A stretch of 64,000 nt of DNA, taken from Betaproteobacteria bacterium (lineage in GTDB: Bacteria; Pseudomonadota; Gammaproteobacteria; Burkholderiales; Rhodocyclaceae). Below, piece by piece: positions 55,435-64,000 of this stretch. Each line of letters begins with the position of its first letter. Position 1 is the stretch's first letter. The notes below the pieces were generated by a model. That model was not told where the DNA came from. It was given only the letters and a program-made list of their open reading frames with translations, and did not search any database. The position numbers and the translations under genes are program-made. The DNA lies in contig JADJBM010000030.1 in NCBI GenBank assembly GCA_016703785.1, forward strand, positions 186,001 through 250,000, given 5' to 3'.

Positions 55435-55452
55435 GGAGAAAACCGAAGAAAG

Positions 55453-56463
55453 TCATTTCAGGCCTGTCTTCTTCACCGCCGGCACCACCACCTGGTGGTC
55501 GGCGACGGCGTTCTCGCGCACCCGCTTCGGCGTTGCCGACTTCGACAGCGCGGCGAGCGCGACGAACCAGGCCTTCGGCATGTCGGTGGGCAGGCCGATG
55601 GGAATGCCGGCGAGCTTCGGCGTCTCGTGGAAGGGATGGCCCGGCTCCTCGAAGCCCGGCTCGGTGCAGGAAATGCAGGCGAAGCCGCCGCGCGTGCACG
55701 AGCCATTGCCGTTCCACGGCCGCAGGTTGCAGTCGGCGTGCGCCTGCGTGCCCTTGCAGCCCATGTTCTCCATCAGGCAGCCGAGGTCGGACGGCTTGTG
55801 CGCGCTGGCCTTGAACTCGTAGAACTCGTTGCGCGCACAGCCGTGGTGCACCAGGTGGTCGGCGAAGAAGCGCGGCCGGTTGAGCGTGTCGAGGTCCGGC
55901 GCGGCGAACTGTCCATGCGCCAGCGCCAGCAGGGTCTCGCTGATCCAGTCCGGGTGCGACGGGCAGCCGGCGACGTTGATGACCGGCAGGCCACCCTGCC
56001 CCTGCCAGCCGGCGCCGAGCAGGCCGCCGGGAATTTCGCCGTCGTACTGCAGGCCGCAGGCCTGGGTGGGATTCTCGCTCGCCGCAACGACGCCGCCCCA
56101 GGCGGCGCAGCTGCCGATGGCCAGCACGTGGCGCGCACGCGCCGCCAGGCGCGCCACCCACTCCGTCATCGGCTTGCCGCTGCCCGAGAGCAGGTGAAAG
56201 CGCCCGCTGCCGTTGGGCCCGCGCAACAGCGCGCCCTCGATGCAAAGAAAGTCGAGCGGCGCGCGGCCCTCGGCGCAATCCTCCAGCAGCGCCCGTACCT
56301 CGGCGCCGCTCTGCTCGGACAGCGCCGGATGCCACAGCACCCGGATGCCGGCATCGCCGAGCTGGTCGAAGAGGCGGTTCGCGCCCGAGCACAGCAGCGA
56401 CATGGTGCAGCCGCCGCAGCCGCCGGACTGGAGCCAGACGAGATTCTGTATGGGTTTATCCAT
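55453..56463 (-). CDS. hoxB: Regulatory NiFe hydrogenase small subunit (HoxB/HupU)
   Basis: 336 residues. It has no Tat signal peptide, as expected for the cytoplasmic H2 sensor and unlike uptake hydrogenases. The iron-sulfur ligands are present: GGCGGC (residues about 14-19), GSCAAWGG, NVAGCPSHPDW, HHGCARNEFYE, and the C-terminal CLMENMGCKG, CNLRPWNGNGSC and FACISC groups. The frame is intact. It precedes hoxC, but a repeat of about 117 bp sits between the two genes. Confidence 0.92.
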   Translation of the reverse strand: MDKPIQNLVWLQSGGCGGCTMSLLCSGANRLFDQLGDAGIRVLWHPALSEQSGAEVRALLEDCAEGRAPLDFLCIEGALLRGPNGSGRFHLLSGSGKPMTEWVARLAARARHVLAIGSCAAWGGVVAASENPTQACGLQYDGEIPGGLLGAGWQGQGGLPVINVAGCPSHPDWISETLLALAHGQFAAPDLDTLNRPRFFADHLVHHGCARNEFYEFKASAHKPSDLGCLMENMGCKGTQAHADCNLRPWNGNGSCTRGGFACISCTEPGFEEPGHPFHETPKLAGIPIGLPTDMPKAWFVALAALSKSATPKRVRENAVADHQVVVPAVKKTGLK

Positions 56464-56475
56464 GATCGATGCCGG

Positions 56476-56487
56476 AAGTGTACACTT
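56476..56487. promoter_or_regulatory. Palindrome between hoxB and nnrU
   Basis: AAGTGTACACTT is a perfect 12-bp palindrome in the 70-bp divergent promoter region. It could bind a dimeric regulator of either gene; no regulator can be named. Confidence 0.3.
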
Positions 56488-56533
56488 GAAACCCGCTACA
56501 GTCGCACCGGCGCCAATTCACAGAAAGACACCC

Positions 56534-57109
56534 ATGACCCTCCTCATCTTCGGCCTGATCCTCTTCCTCGGCATCCACTCCGTGCGCATCGTCGCCGACG
56601 GCTGGCGCGCGGCGCGCATCGCGCAGCTCGGCGAGCACGGCTGGAAGGGCCTCTTCTCGCTGGCCTCGGCGCTCGGCCTGGGGCTGATCGTCTGGGGCTA
56701 CGGCATGGCGCGCGCCGAGCCGGTGGCGCTGTGGGCGCCGCCGGGCTGGACGAAGCACGTCGCGGCGCTGCTCACCCTGCCCGCCTTCATCCTGATCGCG
56801 GCGGCCTACGTGCCGGGCAGCCGCATCAAGGCGGCCGTCGGCCATCCGATGGTGGCCGGAGTCAAGGTGTGGGCCATCGCCCACCTGCTCTCGAACGGCA
56901 ACCTCGCCGACGTGCTGCTGTTCGGCGCCTTCCTCGCCTGGGCGGTGATCGACTTCCGCTCGGCGCGGCAGCGCGACCGCGCCGCCGGCGTCAGCTACCG
57001 GCCGGGCACGGCGGCGCGCGACGGGCTGGTGGCCGCCGCCGGCATCGGCGCCTGGGCGCTGTTCGCCGGCTTCCTGCACCTCTGGCTGATCGGCGTGCGG
57101 CCGTATTGA
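56534..57109 (+). CDS. nnrU: NnrU-family membrane protein
   Basis: 191 residues with about six membrane helices. FLGIHSVRIVADGWRA and WAIAHLLSNGNLADVLLFG identify the NnrU family, originally linked to nitric oxide metabolism in denitrifiers and related to 15-cis-zeta-carotene isomerase. No other denitrification gene is in the window, so its role here is uncertain. It is divergent from hoxB. Confidence 0.85.
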   Translation: MTLLIFGLILFLGIHSVRIVADGWRAARIAQLGEHGWKGLFSLASALGLGLIVWGYGMARAEPVALWAPPGWTKHVAALLTLPAFILIAAAYVPGSRIKAAVGHPMVAGVKVWAIAHLLSNGNLADVLLFGAFLAWAVIDFRSARQRDRAAGVSYRPGTAARDGLVAAAGIGAWALFAGFLHLWLIGVRPY

Positions 57110-57135
57110 GCGCTTGATATAATTCGCCCTGTCAT

Positions 57136-57171
57136 GCCGCCTGCCGCACCGGCCGGCGGCTTTGCTTTTTT
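57136..57171 (+). terminator. Terminator or attenuator before prfC
   Basis: Stem GCCGCC/GGCGGC (57136-57141 with 57155-57160) with inner pairs, followed by TTTGCTTTTTT. A TATAAT lies just upstream at 57118-57123, so a transcript from it would pass through this hairpin before prfC. Confidence 0.65.
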
Positions 57172-57180
57172 ATCGGAACC

Positions 57181-58800
57181 ATGAACGCTTCCCCTTTTCC
57201 CGCCGACCTGCTGCGCGACGTGCAGAAGCGGCGCACCTTCGCCATCATCTCCCACCCCGACGCGGGCAAGACCACGCTGACGGAAAAGCTGCTGCTGTTC
57301 GGCGGCGCCATCCTCATGGCCGGCACGGTGAAGTCGCGCAAGAGCGCGCGCCACGCCACCTCCGACTGGATGGAGGTGGAGAAGCAGCGCGGCATCTCGG
57401 TCACCAGCTCGGTGATGCAGTTCGACTACGGCGGCCACACCATCAACCTGCTCGACACGCCGGGCCACCAGGACTTCTCCGAGGACACCTACCGCGTGCT
57501 CACCGCCGTGGACGCCGCCGTCATGGTCATCGACGCCGCCAAGGGCGTGGAAGCGCAGACCATCAAGCTGCTGGAGGTGTGCCGCCTGCGCAACACGCCG
57601 ATCATCACCTTCGTGAACAAGCTCGACCGCGAGGTGCGCGAGCCGATGGAGCTGCTCCAGGAAATCGAGTCGGTGCTGAACATCGACTGCGCGCCGATCT
57701 CCTGGCCGCTCGGCATGGGCAAGGCCTTCCGCGGCGTCTGGCACCTGCTGCACGAGCAGCTGCTGCGCTTCGCCCCCGGCGAGGAGCGCGCCGACGGCAA
57801 GACCGAACTGATCGAGGGCCTCGCCAACCCGAAGCTCGACGAACTCTTCCCGATGGAGATCGGCCGCCTGCGCGAGGACGTCGAACTGATCCAGGGCGCC
57901 AGCCATCCCTTCGACATCACCGCCTTCCTCGCCGGCACGCAGAGCCCGGTGTTCTTCGGCTCCGGCATCAACAACTTCGGCGTGCGCGAGATCCTGCAGG
58001 CGCTGGTCGAGTGGGCGCCGCCGCCGCAGCCGCGCGACGGCGGCACGCGCATGGTGCAGCCGGCTGAGCCGCCCTTCTCCGGCTTCGTCTTCAAGATCCA
58101 GGCCAACATGGACCCGAAGCACCGCGACCGCATCGCCTTCTTCCGCGTCTGCTCCGGCCGCTACACGCCGGGCATGAAAGTCAGCCACCGCAGGACGGCG
58201 AAGGAAATCAAGCTGGCCAACGCGCTCACCTTCATGGCCAACGAGCGCGTGGCGAGCGAGGACGCCGTCGCCGGCGACATCATCGGCATCCACAACCACG
58301 GCCAGCTGCAGATCGGCGACACGCTCACCGAGGGCGAGGCGCTCGGCTTCAAGGGCATCCCCTACTTCGCGCCGGAACTCTTCCGCGTGGCGCGCCCGCG
58401 CGACCCCTTCAAGTCGAAGCAACTGGAGAAGGGTCTGCAGGAGCTCGGCGAGGAAGGCGCCATCCAGGTGTTCCAGGCCACCATCAGCAACAACCTGCTG
58501 CTCGGCGCCGTCGGCGTGCTGCAGTTCGAGATCGTCGCCCAGCGCCTCGCCACCGAGTACAAGGTCGACGCCCTCTACGACGCCGCCAGCATCTCCACCG
58601 CGCGCTGGCTCACCTACCCCGACGAGGCGACGCGCCGCGACTTCGAGCGCGAGCAGGCCGCTTCACTCGCCACCGACGTCGACGGCAACGCGGTGTTCCT
58701 CGCCAGCAACAAGTACAACCTGCAGATCACCATGGAGCGCTGGACCAAGGTGGGCTTCCACACCACCCGCGAGCACGGGCAGCGGGTCAGCCACGGCTAG
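57181..58800 (+). CDS. prfC: Peptide chain release factor 3
   Basis: 539 residues, full length. The GTPase that recycles RF1/RF2 from the ribosome. G1 is SHPDAGKTTLTEKLL (about residues 23-37), G2/G3 include RGISVTSSVMQFDY and DTPGHQDFSEDTYR, and G4 is NKLD. The RF3-specific C-terminal domain is intact. The gene appears monocistronic. Confidence 0.97.
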   Translation: MNASPFPADLLRDVQKRRTFAIISHPDAGKTTLTEKLLLFGGAILMAGTVKSRKSARHATSDWMEVEKQRGISVTSSVMQFDYGGHTINLLDTPGHQDFSEDTYRVLTAVDAAVMVIDAAKGVEAQTIKLLEVCRLRNTPIITFVNKLDREVREPMELLQEIESVLNIDCAPISWPLGMGKAFRGVWHLLHEQLLRFAPGEERADGKTELIEGLANPKLDELFPMEIGRLREDVELIQGASHPFDITAFLAGTQSPVFFGSGINNFGVREILQALVEWAPPPQPRDGGTRMVQPAEPPFSGFVFKIQANMDPKHRDRIAFFRVCSGRYTPGMKVSHRRTAKEIKLANALTFMANERVASEDAVAGDIIGIHNHGQLQIGDTLTEGEALGFKGIPYFAPELFRVARPRDPFKSKQLEKGLQELGEEGAIQVFQATISNNLLLGAVGVLQFEIVAQRLATEYKVDALYDAASISTARWLTYPDEATRRDFEREQAASLATDVDGNAVFLASNKYNLQITMERWTKVGFHTTREHGQRVSHG

Positions 58801-58856
58801 TTCCCTCCCTCCTCTCCCTGGCGAGCGGTGAGGGTCGCGGACAGGGCCGCCTGGCC

Positions 58857-58885
58857 TCCGGAAAGTCAGTCTCCACAACACGGCG
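58857..58885 (+). repeat. Intergenic element, copy 2 (partner at 9850-9876)
   Basis: See the entry at 9850. GGAAAGTCAGTCTCCACAAC is followed by ACGGCG, with a possible promoter -10 (TAGAAT) near 58908. Confidence 0.45.
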
Positions 58886-58945
58886 CTTATCCTTCCGGCA
58901 TGGCGGTAGAATAAAGCCGAAAGCCCACACACATGGAGAAAGACC

Positions 58946-59207
58946 GTGCCCGAGATGCGCCGCTTCCTGGGAATCATCATCACGATGTACTTCAACGACC
59001 ATAACCCGCCCCACTTCCATGGTGCGTTACGAGGAATTCCGCGCCATCATCGGCATCGAGCCGCTGTAAATGAGGGACGGCCACCTGCCGCCTCGCGTAC
59101 TTGGATTGGTCATGGAATGGGCCGAAATGCATCAGGCCGATCTGACGGAAAACTGGACAACCATCTCCCAGACGGGTACGTTTAAACGCATTGCTCCGCT
59201 GGTTTGA
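58946..59207 (+). pseudogene. DUF4160-family gene, broken
   Basis: A GTG start and a clear DUF4160 beginning (MPEMRRFLGIIITMYFNDHN, PPHFH). A base gained at about 59021 shifts the frame; the family sequence continues as VRYEEFRAIIGIEPL until an in-frame TAA at 59067-59069, then LPPRVLGLVMEWAEMHQADLTENW to 59207. With two lesions this is a pseudogene. DUF4160 genes usually pair with DUF2442, which follows and is intact; such pairs behave as toxin-antitoxin-like loci. Confidence 0.75.
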
Positions 59208-59218
59208 GGAGAATAGTC

Positions 59219-59470
59219 ATGATCTGGGTAACCGAAGCCAAAGCACTACCGGACTTCCGCCTCTGGGCGCGCTTCTCCGACGGCACTGAAGGCGAAATCG
59301 ATCTCAAGGATTTCATCGCAAAGGATTCGCGTCCGATCGTCGCGACCTTGTGCGACCCAATCGCCTTTTCCACTCTCCGTGTGGACATGGATACCGTCGT
59401 TTGGGACAACGGCTTCGACCTAGCACCCGAGTTCCTTCATGCGCAGGCGAAGGCACACGTACCGGCTTAA
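59219..59470 (+). CDS. DUF2442-family protein
   Basis: 83 residues. WVTEAKALPDFRLWARFSDG and a C-terminal LAPEFLH match DUF2442, the partner of DUF4160. GAGGAG precedes the ATG with ideal spacing. An upstream TTG or similar in-frame start exists at 59204 but has no ribosome binding site. Since its partner is broken, it may now be an orphan. Confidence 0.8.
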   Translation: MIWVTEAKALPDFRLWARFSDGTEGEIDLKDFIAKDSRPIVATLCDPIAFSTLRVDMDTVVWDNGFDLAPEFLHAQAKAHVPA

Positions 59471-59936
59471 GCTGTGGCCGACAAATCAACGATGCCGCCT
59501 CAGATCGAGCCACATTAAAATTGGCAAACCATTATCGCACGCGGGATTGCATCCGGAGAGGCGGCACGCAAATCAGGCACATATATTTCCGCAAACGCCG
59601 TTCTTAGGAAGCTCTCCATGCGACCAGGCGCGCACGAATAAGTCGAGAGCCGCGAAAATAATCCGAATAAAATAAATTCGACTCGAGTACCTTTGGTACA
59701 CACTGCTGATTCTCGGCGCCCACGGCAAGTCGCAGGAAGCACCCGAAAAACCCGTCCGCGACGAATCGGGTCGGCAACGCCAGGATCGGCAGGAGTGGCT
59801 CGTCGCGCTGCTGCGCCTGCTGAGGGAACCGGTCATCGAGTTGCGCGGTCATTGCGGGTGCCAACCGTGACCCATTCGCATACTGTTCTCTTCTGTGCTA
59901 CGATTGAAGCGTATTTGAGAACATCTGTGACACCCC
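59471..59936. other. Intergenic stretch without a recognisable gene
   Basis: No gene with a start and ribosome binding site was found. 59650-59695 is unusually A+T-rich. 59700-59870 on the plus strand reads as coherent coding (TLLILGAHGKSQEAP to RGHCGCQP) ending in TGA, but lacks a start and a recognised family; it may be a gene remnant. Confidence 0.4.
59884..59923 (+). promoter_or_regulatory. Inverted repeat upstream of the MNT antitoxin
   Basis: TGTTCTC (59884-59890) and GAGAACA (59917-59923) form a perfect inverted repeat with 26 bp between the arms, just upstream of the start at 59937. It is a candidate operator for autoregulation by the helix-turn-helix antitoxin. Confidence 0.4.
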
Positions 59937-60617
59937 ATGAGCGCCAACCCCATCGACCTGCTTTTCACCGCCTACCACCGCCAGGTGCTCGGTCTGCTGC
60001 TGCCGCAGCCCGAAGAAAGCCTGCACGTGCGGGAAATCTCGCGCCTCACCGGCGTGCCGGCCGGCTCGCTGCACCGCGAGTTGCGTACCCTCACCGAAGC
60101 CGGCCTGCTGCTGCGCGAACCGGCCGGCAACCAGGTGCACTACCGTGCAAACCGGTCTGCCCCGCTCTATCCGGAACTGACTGCAATTTTCCGCAAGACC
60201 GCAGCGGCTGTAGACAAATCACGCAAGCCCCTGACCCAACAGCACCGGCGCAAGACCGAAACGGTTCAACACACCCAGCACTCGCCCGTCGCCAAATACG
60301 CCGTCGAGCCACAGGCCGGCAAGCTGATCCCGCCGCTGGCGAAGATCAAGCGCCTCTGCCTCAAGTTCGGCATTGTCCGACTGGCACTGTTCGGCTCGGC
60401 GGCACGCGGCGAGATGACGCCGGATAGCGACATCGATCTGCTGGTAGAGTTTTCACCTGACAGCAAGGTCTCGCTGTTCGACATCCCTGCCATGCAGGAT
60501 GCGTTCTCGGCCGCCTTTAGCGGCCGCAAGGTCGATATCGCCACGCCGGAAATATTGGAGAACCCCTACCGCCGCAAGACCATCCTGCGCGACGCCAGGG
60601 TGCTGTTTGCGGCCTGA
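59937..60617 (+). CDS. MNT-type antitoxin: winged helix fused to nucleotidyltransferase
   Basis: 226 residues. An N-terminal winged-helix domain (about residues 10-75; LHVREISRLTGVPAGSLHREL) is joined by a polar linker to a minimal nucleotidyltransferase (about residues 120-220) with LALFGSAARGEMTPDSDIDLLVEF, whose GSxxRG and DxD are catalytic. MNT proteins AMPylate and silence the HepT toxin. The winged helix should bind the operator upstream. The next gene overlaps it by 11 bp. Confidence 0.88.
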   Translation: MSANPIDLLFTAYHRQVLGLLLPQPEESLHVREISRLTGVPAGSLHRELRTLTEAGLLLREPAGNQVHYRANRSAPLYPELTAIFRKTAAAVDKSRKPLTQQHRRKTETVQHTQHSPVAKYAVEPQAGKLIPPLAKIKRLCLKFGIVRLALFGSAARGEMTPDSDIDLLVEFSPDSKVSLFDIPAMQDAFSAAFSGRKVDIATPEILENPYRRKTILRDARVLFAA

Positions 60618-60951
60618 GGAGCGGGATGCGGCCTATCTGTGGGACATGCTGAACGCAGCGCGCGAAGCGCACATGACCGTCGAGGACACGACCTGCGACA
60701 CGTTCATGGAAGACTGGCTGCGGCGACGTGCGCTCGAGCGCACGCTCGAAGTGCTGGGCGAAGCCGCGAGAAAGGTATCCGCCGAATTCCAATCGGCGCA
60801 TCCCGACATCGACTGGCGCGGCCTGATTCGTCAGCGCAACGTGCTGGCCCACGAATACGGGCGCATCGATCACCGCCTGCTGTTCGAAGCCGCCAATGAT
60901 CGTTTGCCACTGCTTATCACAAGGCTACAGGGGTTGCTTGATCAAACTTAG
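60607..60951 (+). CDS. HepT-like HEPN ribonuclease toxin
   Basis: 114 residues from a TTG at 60607 (MRPEERDAAYLWDML); a later ATG at 60649 would remove conserved residues. The HEPN active site RX4HXY is present as RNVLAHEY. HepT toxins cleave RNA and are blocked when MNT AMPylates the tyrosine. It overlaps the antitoxin gene, as is usual for this pair (type VII toxin-antitoxin). Confidence 0.87.
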   Translation: MRPEERDAAYLWDMLNAAREAHMTVEDTTCDTFMEDWLRRRALERTLEVLGEAARKVSAEFQSAHPDIDWRGLIRQRNVLAHEYGRIDHRLLFEAANDRLPLLITRLQGLLDQT

Positions 60952-61264
60952 GTACAAGGCATCTGCCCATTGTTGGGCCGGAACAGACTGAATGAACGGC
61001 TATTGAGCCTAGTCTGGAATCGCAATGAGAAATGAAACTGGCCCCCTTAGCTCGAAATAACTCAGCTTCAGCGTGTAGGATGCTGGCATGATGCATGCGT
61101 GTGAAAATTAATCGAACCTGGCCCCTTTAATTCCATGCAAACCGAACAAATTCGAGAGCATTATGGGATCCGGTACAGTAATGTTGATCCGGACGCCTCT
61201 GTCCATGTGCCAACTGTTAGGCAGCCATAGCAATAACAACCACTTTGCCCACCGAGGAGATTTC
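60952..61264. other. Intergenic stretch, nothing convincing
   Basis: No gene. CTGGCCCCCTT near 61037 and CTGGCCCCTTT near 61122 are imperfect repeats in direct orientation, a pattern sometimes left by mobile elements; no transposase fragment is recognisable. A GAGGAG precedes the GFA pseudogene. Confidence 0.3.
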
Positions 61265-61661
61265 ATGATAATTCACGGCCGTTGCCACTGTGGAGTATCA
61301 GTTTCACCGGTGAAGTCGATCCCGCAAAGGTGCTCGTCTGCCATTGTGCAGACTGTCAGACCATGTCTGGCGCGCCGTTCAGAGCAATTGCTCCAATTCC
61401 GGCAAAGGACTTTTCATTGACCGGAAGCCCAAAGGTCTACATCAAAACCTCGCAGAGCGGAAAGCAAGCGCACAAGCCTTCTGTGGTGAGTGCGGCACGC
61501 CACTTTACGCGACCTCCCCCGACAATCCAGTGATGTACGGCGTCCGGCTTGGATGCGTCGAAGAACGTGCTCAGCTTGCTCCCGCCAAGCAGATCTGGAC
61601 TCGTTCATCCATGCCTTGGCTGCATGATCTTGCCGCGTTACCCGGTGTGCCTGAGCAGTAA
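61265..61661 (+). pseudogene. GFA-family (Mss4-like) gene, broken
   Basis: Parts of a glutathione-dependent formaldehyde-activating-enzyme-like protein appear in three frames: MIIHGRCHCG, then ISFTGEVDPAKVLVCHCADCQT, then AFCGECGTPLY to the end at 61661. Frame breaks lie near 61293 and 61460. The zinc cysteines are all still visible. Two lesions make it a pseudogene. Confidence 0.8.
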
Positions 61662-61798
61662 TCTTTGGTGCGCATATGCCACACATTTGACCGGTCGGGA
61701 AGATAGGTAACAGCCGAGTCGTTGAAAACGGCTTTTCAGAACTGGATTGCTTCAAGAAATCTGTAGCGTCTGCACTGGCCGAGAACACGCTCCAAGTC

Positions 61799-63253
<1,455 letters not shown>

Positions 63254-63268
63254 CGTTGATGTTTCTCC

Positions 63269-64000
63269 CTAGGCTGCGTTCCGCGTCTTCAGCGCGGACT
63301 GTTTCTGCCACATGTTCTGCCGGTGCCGCGCCAGATGCAGCGGCGTCCACGCATGCGGCACGCGATGCACGAAGTGGTAGCGCGCGACGTGGTAGCTCGG
63401 ATCGAAGCCGTAGAAGTTGAGCTTCATGCGCGCCAGCTCTTCCTGCCGATAGGTTTCGAGCGGCTTCAGTGCCTCGTCGCGTGCGCGCGCGGCGCGCTTC
63501 GCTTCGATCTGTTGCACGATGTCGGGCCGCGCCGCCAGTTCTGCCGCCAGCGCCTTCACCTGCGCGGCGAAAACGGACACATCGTTTCCGAAAAAATCAT
63601 CGATGAGGCCCTGCTCGACCGCCTGGCGCGCGCCGATGGGCAGGCGGTTCTGCGTGATGGCCTGCGCCCGTTCCTGCCCGACGCGGCGCGGCAGGAGATA
63701 GGTCCAGTACTCCGAGCCGTAGAGGTTGCCCATGCCCTTGTAGTGCGGGTTGAGGATGACGCCCTCGCGCGCCAGCACGCGGTCGGCCGTCAGCGCCAGG
63801 AAGACGCCGCCGGCGCCGGCATTGCCCTGCAGCGCCGCGACGACGTAATGGCTGCCGCAGTCGAGGATGGCGCGGCACAGGTCATCCATGGCACTGATGT
63901 TGTCCCAGGATTCATCGGCCGGGCTGTCGGCGATCTCGATGGTGTTGAGGTGAATGCCGTTCGACCAGAAGTCCGGCCCGCCCATGAGCACGATGACTTT
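63269..64000 (-). CDS. hoxX: HoxX, C-terminal part (cut by window edge)
   Basis: 240 codons visible, 5' end missing. This is the enoyl-CoA-hydratase-like C-terminal domain of HoxX (HypX), e.g. GGPDFWSNGIHLN, LQGNAGAGGVFLALTADR and GSEYWTYLLPRRVG. HoxX makes CO for the NiFe cofactor under aerobic conditions from formyl-tetrahydrofolate. The full protein has an N-terminal formyl-transferase domain not in this window. It is followed by hoxA in the same operon, as in C. necator. Confidence 0.88.
   Translation of the reverse strand, partial: KVIVLMGGPDFWSNGIHLNTIEIADSPADESWDNISAMDDLCRAILDCGSHYVVAALQGNAGAGGVFLALTADRVLAREGVILNPHYKGMGNLYGSEYWTYLLPRRVGQERAQAITQNRLPIGARQAVEQGLIDDFFGNDVSVFAAQVKALAAELAARPDIVQQIEAKRAARARDEALKPLETYRQEELARMKLNFYGFDPSYHVARYHFVHRVPHAWTPLHLARHRQNMWQKQSALKTRNAA

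Noticed and set aside
60952..61264. Possible insertion-sequence remnant
   Set aside because: Only two short imperfect repeats are visible; no transposase piece or terminal inverted repeat could be identified.

Overview
The window is GC-rich (roughly two thirds G+C), densely packed bacterial chromosome. Its housekeeping genes (cold-shock protein, msrB, the yciB-yciI-bolA-PPIase string, purL, hsp33, nadC, hom-thrC, dnaB, prfC) point to a betaproteobacterium, most likely a Rhodocyclales/Nitrosomonadales relative. That placement is inference from gene content and order; no rRNA or tRNA gene is visible. The NiFe hydrogen-sensing genes and very large multihaem cytochromes suggest a metabolically versatile, possibly hydrogen- or metal-oxidising organism.

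Layout. 0-33 kb is mostly core metabolism and stress functions: cspA, msrB, yciB/yciI/bolA/PPIase, a Ser/Thr kinase, purL, a CnoX-like thioredoxin, hsp33, nnrD, two EamA permeases, nadC, an alaC-alaA-GNAT-hom-thrC operon, an ArnD-like deacetylase, bcp, phoH, dnaB, a caspase-like protein and a FeoB-like GTPase. 33.6-36.5 kb is a nickel/hydrogen block on the minus strand: a NiCoT nickel permease (HoxN type), a HoxJ/HupT-type sensor kinase and NikR. 37.5-40.7 kb is a DUF6502/DUF5666/outer-membrane-protein set. 40.7-53.9 kb is an extracellular-electron-transfer type island: a membrane Fe-S/flavin oxidoreductase, a b-type-cytochrome-like membrane protein, a 24-haem cytochrome c, a giant cytochrome c with 63 candidate haem sites, an outer-membrane beta-barrel and a CcmI-like cytochrome maturation protein. 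53.9-56.5 kb holds the two subunits of a regulatory (H2-sensing) NiFe hydrogenase, hoxC and hoxB. 56.5-61.7 kb holds nnrU, prfC, a decaying stretch with two broken genes, and an MNT-HepT toxin-antitoxin pair. 61.8-64 kb has the HoxA-type sigma-54 response regulator and the C-terminal part of HoxX, cut by the window edge.

How it fits together. Read right to left on the minus strand, hoxX, hoxA, hoxB, hoxC, hoxJ and hoxN lie in the same order as in the Cupriavidus necator (Ralstonia eutropha) hydrogenase locus, but are pulled apart by plus-strand insertions. The multihaem island sits between hoxC and hoxJ. HoxBC would sense H2, HoxJ would relay the signal to HoxA, and NikR with the permease would manage nickel supply. 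A NikR-type operator lies upstream of the permease gene.

Other signals that a gene list would miss: two leader sequences 6 kb apart with shared motifs and compatible base-pairing (candidate regulatory RNA); a helically phased 11-bp array of DnaA-box-like repeats upstream of dnaB; a strongly over-represented octamer (AAAGTCAG); and five otherwise intact genes each broken by a single small indel, which may be real or may reflect sequence quality.
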